A stretch of DNA of 32,125 bases from Bacteroidaceae bacterium (GTDB taxonomy: Bacteria; Bacteroidota; Bacteroidia; Bacteroidales; Barnesiellaceae_A): positions 1 through 32,125 of the forward strand of contig JAFQRE010000038.1 of the NCBI GenBank assembly GCA_017410245.1, in the 5' to 3' direction. The notes beneath the pieces were generated by a model. That model was not told where the DNA came from. It saw only the letters and a list, made by a program, of their open reading frames with translations, and did no database searches. Below, piece after piece: positions 17,948 to 25,235 of this stretch. Both the position numbers and the translations under genes were made by a program. Every line of letters starts with the position of its first letter. The stretch's first letter is position 1.

Positions 17948-19153
17948 ATGGAAACAATAAAAAATATATTCCGAATTGGCTGTGGCCCTTCGAGTAGCCA
18001 TACGATGGCTCCAAGACGTGCTGCACAGGTTTTTCTTGATTCTACCCCCGGCACATATGCCTATAGAGTGACTCTGTATGGTAGCTTGGCAGCAACAGGG
18101 CATGGTCACTTGACCGATGTTGCCATTACCGACGTGTTGTCGAAAGCGGCTCCTATGACTATCGAGTGGCGACCGGAGGAGGTGCTACCCCAGCACCCCA
18201 ATGGAATGAAGTTTGAAGCTCTTGATGAGAGTGGAGCTGTTACGAAGGAGTGGACAACTTTCAGTATTGGTGGTGGTGCATTGAGCGACGATGTAAAAGA
18301 AGATATACATATCTATGATATGAACAACCTGCGCGAAATACAAGAGTGGTGCCAGCAAAATGGATACAGCTTCTGGGAGTATGTAGGGCAGTGTGAGGGC
18401 CGCGATATATGGGAATTCTTGGCAGAGGTGTGGCGTGTGATGCAAGAAGCTATTCAGCGAGGTCTTGATGCCGAAGGTGTGTTGCCCGGAGGTTTGGGCG
18501 TGCGACGCAAGGCCGGTAATTACTTCATTCATGCTCAAAACTCGGCTAAGGGTCTCTATAACCGTGGCTTGATGTATTCGTTTGCCTTGGCTGTTATAGA
18601 GGAGAATGCCTCGGGCGGAACTATTGTGACAGCACCCACATGTGGTTCTTGTGGTGTGTTGCCGGCAGTGCTATATTATATGAAAGAGCAATTCAATATC
18701 CCCGAGTCGCGTATCTTGCGTGCATTGGCAACAGCCGGATTGTTTGGTAATATAGTGAAGCAAAATGCCTCTATATCGGGCGCACAAGTGGGTTGCCAAG
18801 GAGAGATAGGTGTTGCTTGTGCTATGGCTGCGGCCGCAGCTTGCCAGTTGTCGGGTGGCTCTATTTCGCAAATCGAGTATGCTGCAGAGATGGGATTGGA
18901 GCATCACCTGGGATTGACTTGCGACCCGGTGTGCGGATTGGTGCAGATACCTTGCATCGAGCGCAATGCTTTTGCAGCAACGAGAGCCTACGATGCCAGC
19001 GCATTTGCCATGTTCTCCGATGGAAGTCACCGCGTGCCATTCGACAATGTGGTCGATGCAATGCGTGAGACAGGTCACGACTTACCCAACCTCTATAAGG
19101 AGACATCGGGTGGTGGATTGGCCAAAACTTATCAAAAGAAACGTCGCAAATAG
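17948..19153 (+). CDS. sdaA: L-serine dehydratase (iron-sulfur, single chain)
   Basis: A 401-residue cytoplasmic enzyme converting L-serine to pyruvate and ammonia with an oxygen-sensitive [4Fe-4S] cluster. The beta domain comes first, with the [14 protein letters not shown] motif (13-26). The alpha domain follows, with [16 protein letters not shown] (224-239). Probable cluster ligands by family alignment are Cys283 (GCQGEIG), Cys325 (LTCDP) and Cys336 (IPCIERN). Single-chain fusion and length match the usual Bacteroidetes form. It is monocistronic with its own promoter. A role in serine catabolism for energy and pyruvate fits an anaerobe. Confidence 0.95.
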   Translation: METIKNIFRIGCGPSSSHTMAPRRAAQVFLDSTPGTYAYRVTLYGSLAATGHGHLTDVAITDVLSKAAPMTIEWRPEEVLPQHPNGMKFEALDESGAVTKEWTTFSIGGGALSDDVKEDIHIYDMNNLREIQEWCQQNGYSFWEYVGQCEGRDIWEFLAEVWRVMQEAIQRGLDAEGVLPGGLGVRRKAGNYFIHAQNSAKGLYNRGLMYSFALAVIEENASGGTIVTAPTCGSCGVLPAVLYYMKEQFNIPESRILRALATAGLFGNIVKQNASISGAQVGCQGEIGVACAMAAAAACQLSGGSISQIEYAAEMGLEHHLGLTCDPVCGLVQIPCIERNAFAATRAYDASAFAMFSDGSHRVPFDNVVDAMRETGHDLPNLYKETSGGGLAKTYQKKRRK

Positions 19154-19210
19154 GGCGTTTTGAAATAAAGTCTTATAGATTAAGAAATGATAAAAAAAAG
19201 GTATTATTGT

Positions 19211-19239
19211 TTTGTTGTCGCAGAAGTTTATTATCTTTG
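19211..19239 (+). promoter_or_regulatory. Promoter of the thioredoxin/Omp28/DsbD gene block
   Basis: TTTG (19211-19214) and a perfect TATCTTTG box (19232-19239) followed by CA, with a 17-bp spacer (a TTG at 19207-19209 gives 22 bp). The first ATG is at 19397, so the leader is about 150 nt, much longer than others in this window. Confidence 0.6.
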
Positions 19240-19336
19240 CACTGCATTGGTGGCTTCTGTTGCGATTGAGAGTAATATACAATATTGTTTTTGCTTATAA
19301 ATTGCATAAAATAGAGGGCGGTTTTAAACCAATTTA

Positions 19337-19351
19337 AAGACTTTTAGTCTT
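19337..19351 (+). other. Hairpin in the 5' leader of the thioredoxin gene
   Basis: AAGACT-TTT-AGTCTT is a perfect 6-bp inverted repeat with a 3-nt loop, 45 bp before the start codon. It could be a leader hairpin or a short operator; there is no T run after it. No known riboswitch class is recognised. Confidence 0.35.
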
Positions 19352-19396
19352 AATATTAGATAAAGCGAAAAAATATTAATGTAAACCATAATTGTT

Positions 19397-19879
19397 ATGA
19401 AAAAAGTTTTGTTAGCCGTATTGGCATTGTTTTTGAGTGTTTCGGCCTTTGCCGAGTTGCCTTCAGTACAGTTGAAAGATATCAACGGTAAGCGTGTAGA
19501 TACTGCCAAGTTGAACAACGATGGCAAACCCTACATCATTAGCTTCTTTGCTACTTGGTGCAAGCCCTGTTTGCGTGAGCTTGATGCTGTAAACGAAGTG
19601 TATGCCGATTGGCAAGAAGAAACAGGTGTGAAACTTATCGCAGTGTCAATCGACAAGGCACAAGATGAGTCGAAAGTTAAGCCCCTCGTAAATAGCAAGG
19701 GTTATGAGTATGAGGTATTGCTCGATCCCAATGGCGACTTCAAGCGTGCTATGGGTGTAAATATGGTGCCTACAGTATTTATTATCGATGGTAAAAACAA
19801 TGTTGTAGAGACCCGTACTCAATATACTGATGGCTCAGAAGAACACCTTATCGAAGCCGTAAGAGAATTGCTTAAATAA
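19397..19879 (+). CDS. Periplasmic TlpA/ResA-like thioredoxin
   Basis: A 160-residue thioredoxin-fold protein with a signal peptide (MKKVLLAVLALFLSVSAFA, cleaved near 19). The active site is WCKPC (Cys55, Cys58) after FFATW, and the cis-proline is Pro125 (MVPTVFII). The extra central segment is of the TlpA/ResA type. It should act as a periplasmic thiol-disulfide reductant, receiving electrons from a DsbD-type protein. It heads a run of six same-strand genes; the barrel gene starts 21 bp downstream, and the DsbD-like protein that could reduce it is the last gene of the run. Confidence 0.88.
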   Translation: MKKVLLAVLALFLSVSAFAELPSVQLKDINGKRVDTAKLNNDGKPYIISFFATWCKPCLRELDAVNEVYADWQEETGVKLIAVSIDKAQDESKVKPLVNSKGYEYEVLLDPNGDFKRAMGVNMVPTVFIIDGKNNVVETRTQYTDGSEEHLIEAVRELLK

Positions 19880-19900
19880 TCTATACTCAGAACATCGTCT

Positions 19901-21562
19901 ATGAAAAAACACATAGCACTCGCAATATTGGCGTGCGCAAGTCTCGGTGTATATGCCGTTGACTTGGGCACGGCTACTGTTACCGGTAGTATCCAGAGCG
20001 ATATGCTCGTGCCTCAACAAGATGAGGCTATCGGTACCGAATATACCGGTGATTTCAATACCAATACCTATCTGACTCTTAATGTACATAGTCAGTATAT
20101 CTCGGCCGGTTTGCGTGCCGAGTTTTTGGAGTTTCCCCTCCCCGGTTTTGAAGATGCCTTCAAGGGTTGGGGTATGCCTCACTTTTTTGTCACAGGTAAT
20201 GTGGCTAAGACAGAGATAACAGCCGGTACTTTCTATGAGCAATTTGGTAGCGGTTTTGTTCTCTATGGTTACGAAGAGCGCTCGTTGGGTGTCGATAACT
20301 CAATATTGGGTGGACGTATCAAGACTTCAATCGTACCCGGTGTGCGTTTGAAAGCTCTTGGTGGTATCCAACGTCATTATTGGGAGTGGACCGATGCTGC
20401 TGTTTGGGGTGGTGATGTAGAGCTTACCTTCGAAGAGTGGTTTAAGTCAATGTCGGAAAACAATGTGCGATTGATGCTTGGTGCATCGTATGTGTCTCGC
20501 CATGAGAAAGATGAGATAATATATGCTACACCCGGTTATCGCCTCAATCTTCCCGAAAATGTAGGTGCATTTGATGCCCGTTTGAAATTTGGTATTGGCG
20601 GTTTCGACCTTTTGGCCGAGTATGCCTATAAGGCCAATGACCCCTCAGCAAGCAATGGTTATATCTATAAGCCCGGACAAGTGGCTATGTTGTCGGCATC
20701 TTATTCGCAAAAAGGTATGAGCTTCTTTGTTCAAGCCAAGCGTAGCGACAACTTTGCATTCCGTACCGAGCGTAGTGCCGACCCCGTTTCGTCATCTTGC
20801 TACATCAACTATTTGCCCGCCTTCTCATACCAACACACCTATGCGTTGGCAGCACTCTATCCCTATGCAACACAGTTGATGGGTGAGTGGGCTTTCCAAG
20901 GCGAGTTCCGTTATAAATTCCCCCGCAAAACTGCTTTGGGTGGTAAGTATGGTACCGACCTCGTATTGCGTGGTTCGCTTATATACGATATCGAACGCAA
21001 CTATGTAGATGGTACACTCGATAAAGCTCCCGTTGGCGAGTATGGCGTGATGGGTTCTAATGGTTACACTTCACCTTTCTTCGGAATGGGCGACTTGTTC
21101 TATGCCGAGGCCGGTATCGAGTTGAGCAAGAAGTTTACCAAAGACTTCAAGATGACCGCTATGTATATGTACCAAAAGTACAACAAATCGGTAATCGAAG
21201 GCGAGGGCGGTATGGTCAATTCGCACATCGTAGTTTTAGATGGTAAATATCAGATAAGCAAGAAGGTAACAGCTCGTATGGAGTTGCAGTATCTCAATAC
21301 CAAGCAAGACGAAGGCGACTGGTTGTATGGCCTCGTAGAGGTATCGGTATTGCCCTACTTGATGTTTACCGTAGCCGACCAATGGAATATTGGTAAGACC
21401 AACATTCACTACTATCAAGCTCTTGTAACCGGAACATACAAGTCGCACCGCCTCCAAGCAGGTTATGTGCGTACTCGCGCCGGATATAACTGTGCCGGTG
21501 GTGTTTGCCGTTACATTCCTGCCACTCGTGGTGTACAAATCTCTTACTCTTACAATTTTTAA
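19901..21562 (+). CDS. DUF6029-like outer-membrane beta-barrel protein
   Basis: A 553-residue protein with signal peptide (MKKHIALAILACASLGVYA). The mature part is rich in amphipathic strands with aromatic girdles (LTLNVHSQYISAGLRAEF, RLMLGASYVSR, FRYKFPR) and ends in YSYNF, the terminal aromatic signal of outer-membrane barrels. I recall DUF6029 as the matching family; its function is unknown. A CX4C pair, Cys531 and Cys536 (CAGGVC), lies in the turn before the last strand, which by usual barrel topology faces outside. It sits between the thioredoxin gene and the Omp28-like gene, 6 bp before the latter, in the same operon. Confidence 0.75.
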   Translation: MKKHIALAILACASLGVYAVDLGTATVTGSIQSDMLVPQQDEAIGTEYTGDFNTNTYLTLNVHSQYISAGLRAEFLEFPLPGFEDAFKGWGMPHFFVTGNVAKTEITAGTFYEQFGSGFVLYGYEERSLGVDNSILGGRIKTSIVPGVRLKALGGIQRHYWEWTDAAVWGGDVELTFEEWFKSMSENNVRLMLGASYVSRHEKDEIIYATPGYRLNLPENVGAFDARLKFGIGGFDLLAEYAYKANDPSASNGYIYKPGQVAMLSASYSQKGMSFFVQAKRSDNFAFRTERSADPVSSSCYINYLPAFSYQHTYALAALYPYATQLMGEWAFQGEFRYKFPRKTALGGKYGTDLVLRGSLIYDIERNYVDGTLDKAPVGEYGVMGSNGYTSPFFGMGDLFYAEAGIELSKKFTKDFKMTAMYMYQKYNKSVIEGEGGMVNSHIVVLDGKYQISKKVTARMELQYLNTKQDEGDWLYGLVEVSVLPYLMFTVADQWNIGKTNIHYYQALVTGTYKSHRLQAGYVRTRAGYNCAGGVCRYIPATRGVQISYSYNF

Positions 21563-21568
21563 TATCGT

Positions 21569-22399
21569 ATGAAACGCACATTATTATATATAGCATTGGC
21601 AGCCAGCATGACCGGCTTTGTGTCGTGTGATGTGATTGATGAGAATGATCGCTATATCGAAGTTGAAAATGCAGGCTCAGATAAAGTTCAACGACTCCTT
21701 ATCGAGGAGTTTACAGGACATAGATGTGTAAACTGTCCCGATGGTGCAGCTATCGTGCACGATATACAAGAGTACTATCCCGGTCGTGTGGTAGTAGTGG
21801 GTATTCATGCCGGTATGTTGGCGATGCCTTTGGGCGAATTTTCCGACCAAAACTTCATTACCCCCGAGGGTATGACATACTACAACACCTTTGGTGTACA
21901 AGGTAATCCTGCGGCCATGCTCAATCGTTCGCGCTTTACCGGTGAGGACTGGGCTATTCGTACCAAAGAAAAATGGATGACCTACTCAATCAGCGAGTTG
22001 GAGAAAGAGCCTTGTTGCGAGGTAACTCCCACAGTCACTTATGATGCTGCTACTCGTGAGGTGTCTATCACTACCGAGGTTGAGGCTTACAGCAATATGC
22101 CCGCCAACCTCAACTTGCAAGTACTTGTCGTTGAGAGCAATATTGTGGGTAAACAATTGAAACCCGGCGATGTCGTAGATGAAGAGTACGTGCACAATCA
22201 CGTATTGCGCAAAGCTGTCAATGACACTTGGGGCGAAAGCATCGTGTCGCTTGTTGAGGGTGAGAAAACTACCTATACAAGTAGCGTGACACTCGACGAG
22301 AAATGGGTTGCCGAGAACTGCCACATCGTTGTTTTTGTGTATGAGAACGATACTAAGCATGTGTTGCAATGCAACGAGAGTGCTGTAGTAAGTGAGTAA
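21569..22399 (+). CDS. Omp28-like lipoprotein with thioredoxin-like CVNC site
   Basis: A 276-residue lipoprotein: the signal peptide ends GFVSC with lipidated Cys20. Residues 43-58 (LLIEEFTGHRCVNCPD) carry a CXXC pair, Cys53 and Cys56, in the context typical of Omp28-family thioredoxin-like domains. A beta-rich C-terminal part (about 145-276) follows. Omp28 proteins are outer-membrane-associated in Bacteroidetes; the role is not settled, but the CXXC suggests thiol exchange. The FTG..CVNC block is strikingly like the C-terminal domain of the DsbD-like protein in the same operon. It starts 6 bp after the barrel gene stop. Confidence 0.82.
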   Translation: MKRTLLYIALAASMTGFVSCDVIDENDRYIEVENAGSDKVQRLLIEEFTGHRCVNCPDGAAIVHDIQEYYPGRVVVVGIHAGMLAMPLGEFSDQNFITPEGMTYYNTFGVQGNPAAMLNRSRFTGEDWAIRTKEKWMTYSISELEKEPCCEVTPTVTYDAATREVSITTEVEAYSNMPANLNLQVLVVESNIVGKQLKPGDVVDEEYVHNHVLRKAVNDTWGESIVSLVEGEKTTYTSSVTLDEKWVAENCHIVVFVYENDTKHVLQCNESAVVSE

Positions 22400-22427
22400 T
22401 TGTAAATATGAATTTAATTAATAAAAG

Positions 22428-22433
22428 AAAGGA
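22428..22433 (+). promoter_or_regulatory. Shine-Dalgarno-like site deciding the start at 22441
   Basis: AAAGGA lies 7 nt before the ATG at 22441, one of few clear Shine-Dalgarno sequences in the window. It favours 22441 over the in-frame ATG at 22408, which would put extra residues before the signal peptide. Confidence 0.5.
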
Positions 22434-22440
22434 TATATTT

Positions 22441-23220
22441 ATGAAGAAATTTTTACTTTTAGCAGCTGTAGCTGTTGGTGCATTGACTGTTCAAGCTCAG
22501 TCTGTTCAGTTTGTATATGAAGGAGAGGCTCTTGAAAATGGTGCTGAAGTTGTAGTAAGCGAGTTTGTTGCTGAGGACGGCGAAATGCCTTGGCATGCCT
22601 CTTTCCGCAACAACACCAATCGTGATGTTGAGTTGAAGATGTCGTTTGTATGTTACGACAACAAGTATAAAGACCTCTTTATGGGTATGGGTGATGCTGT
22701 AACCATGTGTGTAGGTGGTCAGTGTATGGGTGGCGAGTCGGCTGAGTCGCCTGCTTTCGTTGTTCCTGCCAACACTGAGACTGCTCTCGACCTTCACACT
22801 GCACTCACTTTGATGTCAAACAATCCCGAAGTTATGGCTTCTTTGGGTTTGACTGTTTGTGATGATGCTTATGCCAAGGTTGATTATACACTCGTTAATA
22901 CTCAAAACGAAGACGACTTTACTTATGTAACAGTTGTCTATGACCTTGCTGCCGGTGCTCACTCGGTAGAGGGTACTTTGGTTTCTCGCGAAGTAAATGT
23001 TTTCCAACGTGGCGAGAATGTTGTATGCAACTTTACATTCGATGCAGCTGCCAATCGCACAGTTGAGGTAATCAACATCGTAGGCGCACGTGTTGCTTCT
23101 GTTGCTCTCAATGGCAACAATGGTGAGGTTGTACTTCCCCGTTTGGCCAAGGGCGTGTATGTATATACACTCGTTGAGAATGGTCGCAACGTGAAATCTC
23201 AAAAAATTGTAGTACGTTAA
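22441..23220 (+). CDS. Secreted Cys-containing protein with T9SS type A sorting domain
   Basis: A 259-residue protein with a signal peptide (MKKFLLLAAVAVGALTVQA). A beta-rich N-terminal domain (about 21-180) contains Cys71, a CX4C pair (Cys90 and Cys95, CVGGQC) and Cys140. The last 75 residues are a clear T9SS-type C-terminal domain (VEVINIVGARVAS, LAKGVYVYTLVENG, ending KIVVR), which would direct transport across the outer membrane and attachment to the surface. The N-terminal domain is not recognised. Its place in a redox operon suggests that its cysteines are a substrate or part of the relay. Short gaps on both sides (41 and 15 bp) support cotranscription. Confidence 0.8.
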   Translation: MKKFLLLAAVAVGALTVQAQSVQFVYEGEALENGAEVVVSEFVAEDGEMPWHASFRNNTNRDVELKMSFVCYDNKYKDLFMGMGDAVTMCVGGQCMGGESAESPAFVVPANTETALDLHTALTLMSNNPEVMASLGLTVCDDAYAKVDYTLVNTQNEDDFTYVTVVYDLAAGAHSVEGTLVSREVNVFQRGENVVCNFTFDAAANRTVEVINIVGARVASVALNGNNGEVVLPRLAKGVYVYTLVENGRNVKSQKIVVR

Positions 23221-23235
23221 TAAAAATATTGATTT

Positions 23236-25131
23236 ATGAAGAAGGTTTTTCTTGCCGCTCTTTTGTTAGTTGCGGGTGTAACAGTTTCATCGGCTGCCGA
23301 GGTGGCCTTTGAGTGGGATTTTAGTAAAGGAGGCGAAGGATTTGTTTGCTACGACCAAGATGGCAAAACTCCTAACCCCTCAGCTCAAAGTTTCGGTTTT
23401 CCTGCCGAAAACGCTTCATGGATTTTTGGAGAGCTCTTTAAAAACAGTGTTGCAGTAAGTAACTCGAGCCACAAGCCTATGGGCCGTGCCGAGGACTGGT
23501 TGATAACTCCTGCTGTTGCTATTGAGGAGGGTTACTCGTTTACATTCGACGCCATGACAGTGGCTTATACAAATACTCAAAAAGTTGCCTCTGTAACTGT
23601 TAAGGTTTCTACTACAGGTACTGCGGTAGAGGATTTTACTGATGTTCTTCTTGACCGTGTTGAGGCCGGTGCCGAATGGGCTACTTTGGGTGTAAATCTG
23701 TCGGACTATGTTGGTAAGACTATTTACATTGCAGTTATCAATGAGAGCCTTTCGAAAGATGCTCTTGTAGTTGATAACTTCTTCGTAGGTATTCCTCCTA
23801 TTGCAAAGCTTGCAATATCTTATACTCGCATTCAGGAGAATGTATCGGCCGGACAACGTATATCGGGTAAGGTGACTTCGGGCTTTACCGAGGCTGTTAC
23901 TTCAATAGATGCTACACTCACTTGTGGCGACTTTACTACTACTCGTAGTTTCTCGGAACTCGATATCGCTTTGGGTGGTGCTTACCAATTCCAATTCAAC
24001 GAGTCTTTGCCCGCTCCCACTGCAGGTGAAGGTCAAGTTTTTGAGGTATCGGTTGTGATAAATGGCAAAGAGACAATCACCGAAACCGGTGAAATCGTCA
24101 CTCAGGCATTCCAACCTGCCAAACGTGTAGTATGTGAGGAACAAACAGGTACTTGGTGTGGCTGGTGTATAAGAGGTCACGTATATATGGAGAAGATGGA
24201 CGAGCAATATCCCGACACTTACATCGGTATAGCTTCGCACTATGGCGACGTTATGCAACACAATGCTTATGCCAACTATACTTCATCGACACTTGGTGGC
24301 GGTGCTCCTATAGGTGGTGTACAACGCGATCCCGGTGCTGCCGGTTGCGACCCCTCGCAATTCCCCAGCTTGTATAAGACCTACATCAAAACTCCTGCTT
24401 TGGCCGACATTAGCATTGCTGCCGAGTGGAAAGATGATACTAAGCAATCTATCTTGCTTCATACAAGCACCACATTTGCGCTCTCTGCAAACAACTTCGA
24501 TACTCGTCTCGAGTATGTAATTGTAGAGGACGATGTAAACCAACCCGGAAACTCTCTCTATGACCAAGCTAACTACTATGCGGGTGGTGGTCAAGGCGCT
24601 ATGGGTGGTTATGAGAGCAAAACCGACCCCGTTCCTGCTGCCGATATGTACTATGATGACGTAGTACGTCACGTAATTACCGATGAGGTAGGTTTGGGCT
24701 TGAAGGGTAGTGTGCCCACCAAGATTGAGCAAGGTGAGACTTATAATCACTGGGCAGAGATGTCAATTCCCAAGAATGTGTTTGAAATTGACAACTGCGA
24801 GTTTATCGTACTCTTGCTCGACAACGAGACCGGTATTATCTTGAATGCTGCTAAGTGCAGTACAATCAATCCTCCCACTTCGGTAGAGGCTGTTGAGGCT
24901 GACAATGCAACACGTGCTTATGTAGCAAACAATGGTGTGCGTGTAGAGGTAAATGCCGATGCTCAAGTGGAAGTAAATATTTATGCTGCCGATGGCCGTT
25001 TGGTATATGCTGCAGCTCCCCGTCGTGTAAATGGTGCTTCGGTTATCGACTGTCCCGTTGCCGGTCGTGGTGTTTACTTGGTTAATGTAGTTTGTGACGG
25101 TGTTGCAAAAACACACAAAGTGGTTTTGTAA
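23236..25131 (+). CDS. T9SS-type secreted protein: anchor-J domain plus Omp28/thioredoxin-like CGWC domain
   Basis: A 631-residue protein with a signal peptide (1-20). Residues about 22-186 form a choice-of-anchor J/cleaved-adhesin-like beta-sandwich, with the typical AEDWLITPAVAI motif and a VVDNFFVG end. An Ig-like linker follows. From about 290 a thioredoxin-like Omp28-type region has CEEQTGTWCGWCIRG with the CXXC pair Cys308/Cys311. The C-terminus (about 557-631) is a T9SS sorting domain (VNIYAADGRLVYAA, GRGVYLVNVV, ending KVVL). The combination suggests a surface-exposed thiol-disulfide protein with adhesive or glycan-binding ability. It lies 15 bp after the preceding gene. A 104-bp gap with a strong hairpin separates it from the DsbD-like gene. 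Confidence 0.85.
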   Translation: MKKVFLAALLLVAGVTVSSAAEVAFEWDFSKGGEGFVCYDQDGKTPNPSAQSFGFPAENASWIFGELFKNSVAVSNSSHKPMGRAEDWLITPAVAIEEGYSFTFDAMTVAYTNTQKVASVTVKVSTTGTAVEDFTDVLLDRVEAGAEWATLGVNLSDYVGKTIYIAVINESLSKDALVVDNFFVGIPPIAKLAISYTRIQENVSAGQRISGKVTSGFTEAVTSIDATLTCGDFTTTRSFSELDIALGGAYQFQFNESLPAPTAGEGQVFEVSVVINGKETITETGEIVTQAFQPAKRVVCEEQTGTWCGWCIRGHVYMEKMDEQYPDTYIGIASHYGDVMQHNAYANYTSSTLGGGAPIGGVQRDPGAAGCDPSQFPSLYKTYIKTPALADISIAAEWKDDTKQSILLHTSTTFALSANNFDTRLEYVIVEDDVNQPGNSLYDQANYYAGGGQGAMGGYESKTDPVPAADMYYDDVVRHVITDEVGLGLKGSVPTKIEQGETYNHWAEMSIPKNVFEIDNCEFIVLLLDNETGIILNAAKCSTINPPTSVEAVEADNATRAYVANNGVRVEVNADAQVEVNIYAADGRLVYAAAPRRVNGASVIDCPVAGRGVYLVNVVCDGVAKTHKVVL

Positions 25132-25170
25132 TATCCCTCACATAACTCCCCTATAAGCTGAAAGTATGCG

Positions 25171-25199
25171 AGAGACGCACTGTGTAGAAGTGCGTCTCT
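25171..25199 (+). other. Strong intercistronic hairpin without T run
   Basis: AGAGACGCACT (25171-25181) and AGTGCGTCTCT (25189-25199) form a perfect 11-bp GC-rich stem with a 7-nt loop, between the CGWC gene and the DsbD-like gene. GCATTCG follows, so it is not a normal intrinsic terminator. It may be a processing or stability element, or a partial terminator lowering expression of the last gene. Confidence 0.6.
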
Positions 25200-25235
25200 G
25201 CATTCGTTAATCGAGATACATAACATAATCTAAAT

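Noticed and set aside
19154..19200. Terminator after the serine dehydratase gene
   Set aside because: Only a 5-bp AT-rich inverted repeat without a T run was found.
19337..19351. Known riboswitch in the thioredoxin leader
   Set aside because: Only one short hairpin is visible, and no conserved riboswitch core is recognisable.
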